Assembly: GCF_024648825.1 (NCBI RefSeq)
Contig: NZ_JANBBE010000023.1
Span: forward strand, 1 to 46,049
Source: Lentzea californiensis
GTDB taxonomy: Bacteria > Actinomycetota > Actinomycetes > Mycobacteriales > Pseudonocardiaceae
DNA: 46,049 bases
Direction: 5' to 3'
Made by a program: the position numbers and the translations under genes. The notes under the pieces are model-generated. The model was not told the DNA's origin and did not search any database. It was given only the letters and a program-made list of their open reading frames with translations. Below are positions 44,912 to 46,049 of this stretch, one piece after another. The first letter of the stretch is position 1. Every line of letters begins with the position of its first letter.

Positions 44912-45253
44912 TTAGCTCTCCCCCAGCTTGCGCTCGACAGCTTCAACTCGGGCGGTCAGTGCTTCAACGGCGCGCTGAAGGTTCGCGATCACGGCTTCGT
45001 CGGCAGTCTCAGGAAGTGGCTTGGTACGCACGAACGCCCCCTGTCCCTGCCTCGTCACGATCAGGCCTTCGCTTTGCAGCAAGGAAAACGCGTGCTTGAC
45101 GGTGCCGACAGCCACGCCGACCTCACCGGCGATCTTGCCGTGACTCGGCAGTTTGTCACCAGGAGCCAGGTCTCCTGCCGCGATGACACGGCGAAAGTGG
45201 TCAGCGATCTGCTGGAACGGCGCACGCGAGTCGTTCGGGTCGAGTTTCAGCAC
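44912..45253 (-). CDS. GntR-family regulator (short, YtrA/KorSA-like)
   Basis: 113 residues: a complete GntR winged helix (APFQQIADHFRRVIAAGDLA, GDKLPSHGKIAGEVGVAVGT, LLQSEGLIVTRQGQGAFV), then a C-terminal coiled coil (LQRAVEALTARVEAVERKLG) with no large effector domain. Small GntR proteins of this kind (for example KorSA of pSAM2) repress transfer and excision functions of actinomycete integrative elements; that role is inferred from context. It is divergent from the excisionase gene across an intergenic region with 9-bp tandem repeats. Confidence 0.8.
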   Translation of the reverse strand: MLKLDPNDSRAPFQQIADHFRRVIAAGDLAPGDKLPSHGKIAGEVGVAVGTVKHAFSLLQSEGLIVTRQGQGAFVRTKPLPETADEAVIANLQRAVEALTARVEAVERKLGES

Positions 45254-45301
45254 GTCAGCAAGGCTACAACCTAGCCAACGATGATGACCATGCAGTGCCT
45301 A

Positions 45302-45328
45302 GTTGACTATGTTGCCTATGTTGACTAA
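45302..45328. promoter_or_regulatory. three tandem 9-bp repeats between gntR and xis
   Basis: GTTGACTAT, GTTGCCTAT and GTTGACTAA follow each other without spacer. An inverted copy (CTAGCCAAC) lies at about 45267-45275. The set sits between the divergent GntR and excisionase genes and includes TTGAC, usable as a -35 element. It is probably the regulator's operator. Confidence 0.6.
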
Positions 45329-45429
45329 GTTCTCTCTTGTCGCGGTCGTCTCAGGCCGCAGAACACAGAAGCCCCGACCGGTGCGGGAACACCAGCCGGG
45401 GCGCACATCGGACACGTTGGAGCGCGACG

Positions 45430-45645
45430 ATGCAGGTTGAGACTACCCGGCTGTACCGGGTCAAGGCAGTGGCAGACATGTTGGACGTCTCCCAGGCGAC
45501 GATCTACCGCGCAGTGGAATCGGGCAAGCTCCGCGCGGTTCGGATGGGCGAGGGCGCAGGCGCGGTGCGCGTCTCCGGCCAGGCCATCAACGAGTACGTG
45601 GAGGCGTGCACCATCCGCCCCGTGATCACGGCAGAGGTGGCCTGA
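45430..45645 (+). CDS. xis: excisionase-like helix-turn-helix protein
   Basis: 71 residues: LYRVKAVADMLDVSQATIYRAVESGKLRAVRMG, with the winged-helix MerR/excisionase pattern, then AVRVSGQAINEYVEACT. Small proteins of this type direct excision with the tyrosine integrase (RDF/Xis) or act as regulators in AICEs. GGAG is present nine bases before the ATG. The stop is followed directly by the next ATG, indicating coupling with the downstream truncated gene. Confidence 0.75.
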   Translation: MQVETTRLYRVKAVADMLDVSQATIYRAVESGKLRAVRMGEGAGAVRVSGQAINEYVEACTIRPVITAEVA

Positions 45646-45646
45646 G

Positions 45647-45718
45647 ATGGCAGCCACTTCGATCATCCGTGAGGACTGCCGCGTGTTGCGCGAGGGCCTT
45701 GACGCTCTAGACGAGTAA
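45647..45718 (+). pseudogene. N-terminal fragment of a gene cut by IS982
   Basis: The frame starts one base after the excisionase stop and reads MAATSIIREDCRVLREGLDA, then LDE and TAA supplied by the IS982 end (45707 onward). In AICE operons the gene after xis is often replication- or transfer-related, but 20 native residues are too few to identify it. Confidence 0.5.
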
Positions 45719-46049
45719 GTCCTAAGTCCGGGCGGTGTCTGAAGACAGACGAAGGGTGTTCAAGATCAGTTTGTGAGGACCGACCTGAACACCCTTCTGA
45801 CCGCACTCTACGTCAAGATCGATGATCACTTGGGCAGGCCCGCCCGGACTGGACGACCACCACGGCTGACCGACGCTGAACTGCTCACTCTCGCCGTGGC
45901 GCAGGCCTTGCTCGGCATCCGTTCCGAGGCCCGCTGGCTGAGGTTCCTGCCCCGCCATCTGCCCGGTGCTTTCTCTTACCTGCCACAGCAATCCGGCTAC
46001 AACAAGCGACTGCGCACCGCGGTCCCGCTACTCAAGAAGGTCATCCGGC
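45707..46049 (+). mobile_element. IS982-family insertion sequence, 5' part (runs off right edge)
   Basis: It begins at the shared terminal sequence CTAGACGAGTAAGTCC and continues with a leader containing the GTCT/AGAC hairpin, then the transposase. The orientation is opposite to the copy at the left edge, so the two transposases point outward from the window. Confidence 0.8.
45773..46049 (+). CDS. IS982-family transposase, N-terminal part (incomplete at window edge)
   Basis: From GTG 45773 the frame is open to the edge: VRTDLNTLLTALYVKIDDHL, then LTDAELLTLAVAQALLG, SEARWLRFLPRHLPGAFSYL and YNKRLRTAV. It matches the left-edge transposase along its whole visible length, with many substitutions. 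The catalytic core is beyond the window. Confidence 0.83.
   Translation, partial: MRTDLNTLLTALYVKIDDHLGRPARTGRPPRLTDAELLTLAVAQALLGIRSEARWLRFLPRHLPGAFSYLPQQSGYNKRLRTAVPLLKKVIR

Overview
The window is high-GC DNA (GTG starts, strong third-position GC bias) carrying families typical of filamentous actinomycetes: SARP regulator, HTH-TM-ricin protein, XRE-TPR regulator, NB-ARC/WD40 protein, DUF2637 and AICE-type integrase. I place it in Actinomycetota, probably Pseudonocardiales or Streptomyces-like; the genus cannot be settled from the sequence alone.

Architecture. A perfect 51-bp direct repeat occurs at 872-922 and 42440-42490. It is the 3' part of a tRNA-Pro(GGG) gene read on the minus strand, from the anticodon loop to the acceptor end. 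A tyrosine integrase (41240-42316) lies just inside the right copy. The repeats therefore delimit an integrated island of about 41.6 kb. Neither copy has the 5' half of the tRNA, so the window probably shows the middle of a tandem stack of elements in one tRNA gene, with the intact tRNA expected to the right of the window. Further elements flank the island. On the left is a truncated membrane gene. On the right is an AICE-like module: zinc-finger protein, XRE-TPR regulator, GntR regulator and excisionase. Both flanks are cut by different copies of an IS982-family element that run off the window edges and supply the stop codon of the gene they interrupt.

Island content, left to right. 0.9-1.8 kb: att-side repeats and degenerate DNA. 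1.8-3.7 kb: an RDD membrane protein followed by three tandem paralogous small exported proteins. 3.7-5.9 kb: gene fragments (arsenite methyltransferase end, a DUF2637/DUF2326 chimera, a SARP start with its 11-nt-period operator). 5.9-9 kb: an unknown gene and a ricin/GH5 cellulase pseudogene. 9-12.7 kb: a membrane-anchored NB-ARC STAND NTPase with 14 WD40 repeats. 13-19.2 kb: prophage debris (two terminase ends, a portal fragment), a secreted NlpC/P60-like protein, a secreted unknown protein, an HTH-TM-ricin protein, kinase debris and a fragment with 36-residue helical repeats. 19.4-24 kb: a MerR-like unknown, a small membrane protein and a large T5orf172 (GIY-YIG-like) protein. 24-27.2 kb: a SUKH protein and a DUF4434 glycosidase-like protein cut by an IS110 remnant. 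27.5-38.1 kb: a 3,446-residue secreted YD-repeat/RHS polymorphic toxin whose C-terminus is a colicin-E-type HNH DNase, translationally coupled to an Im9-like immunity gene. 38.3-39.8 kb: a lipoprotein and a protein with two PD-(D/E)XK nuclease motifs. 39.9-41.3 kb: an IS256-family element that has removed the 5' end of the integrase.

Reading. The island is a graveyard and reservoir of conflict genes (toxin/immunity, STAND, GIY-YIG-like and PD-(D/E)XK proteins, SUKH) built up on AICE and prophage debris. Its integrase is truncated, so it is probably immobile without help.
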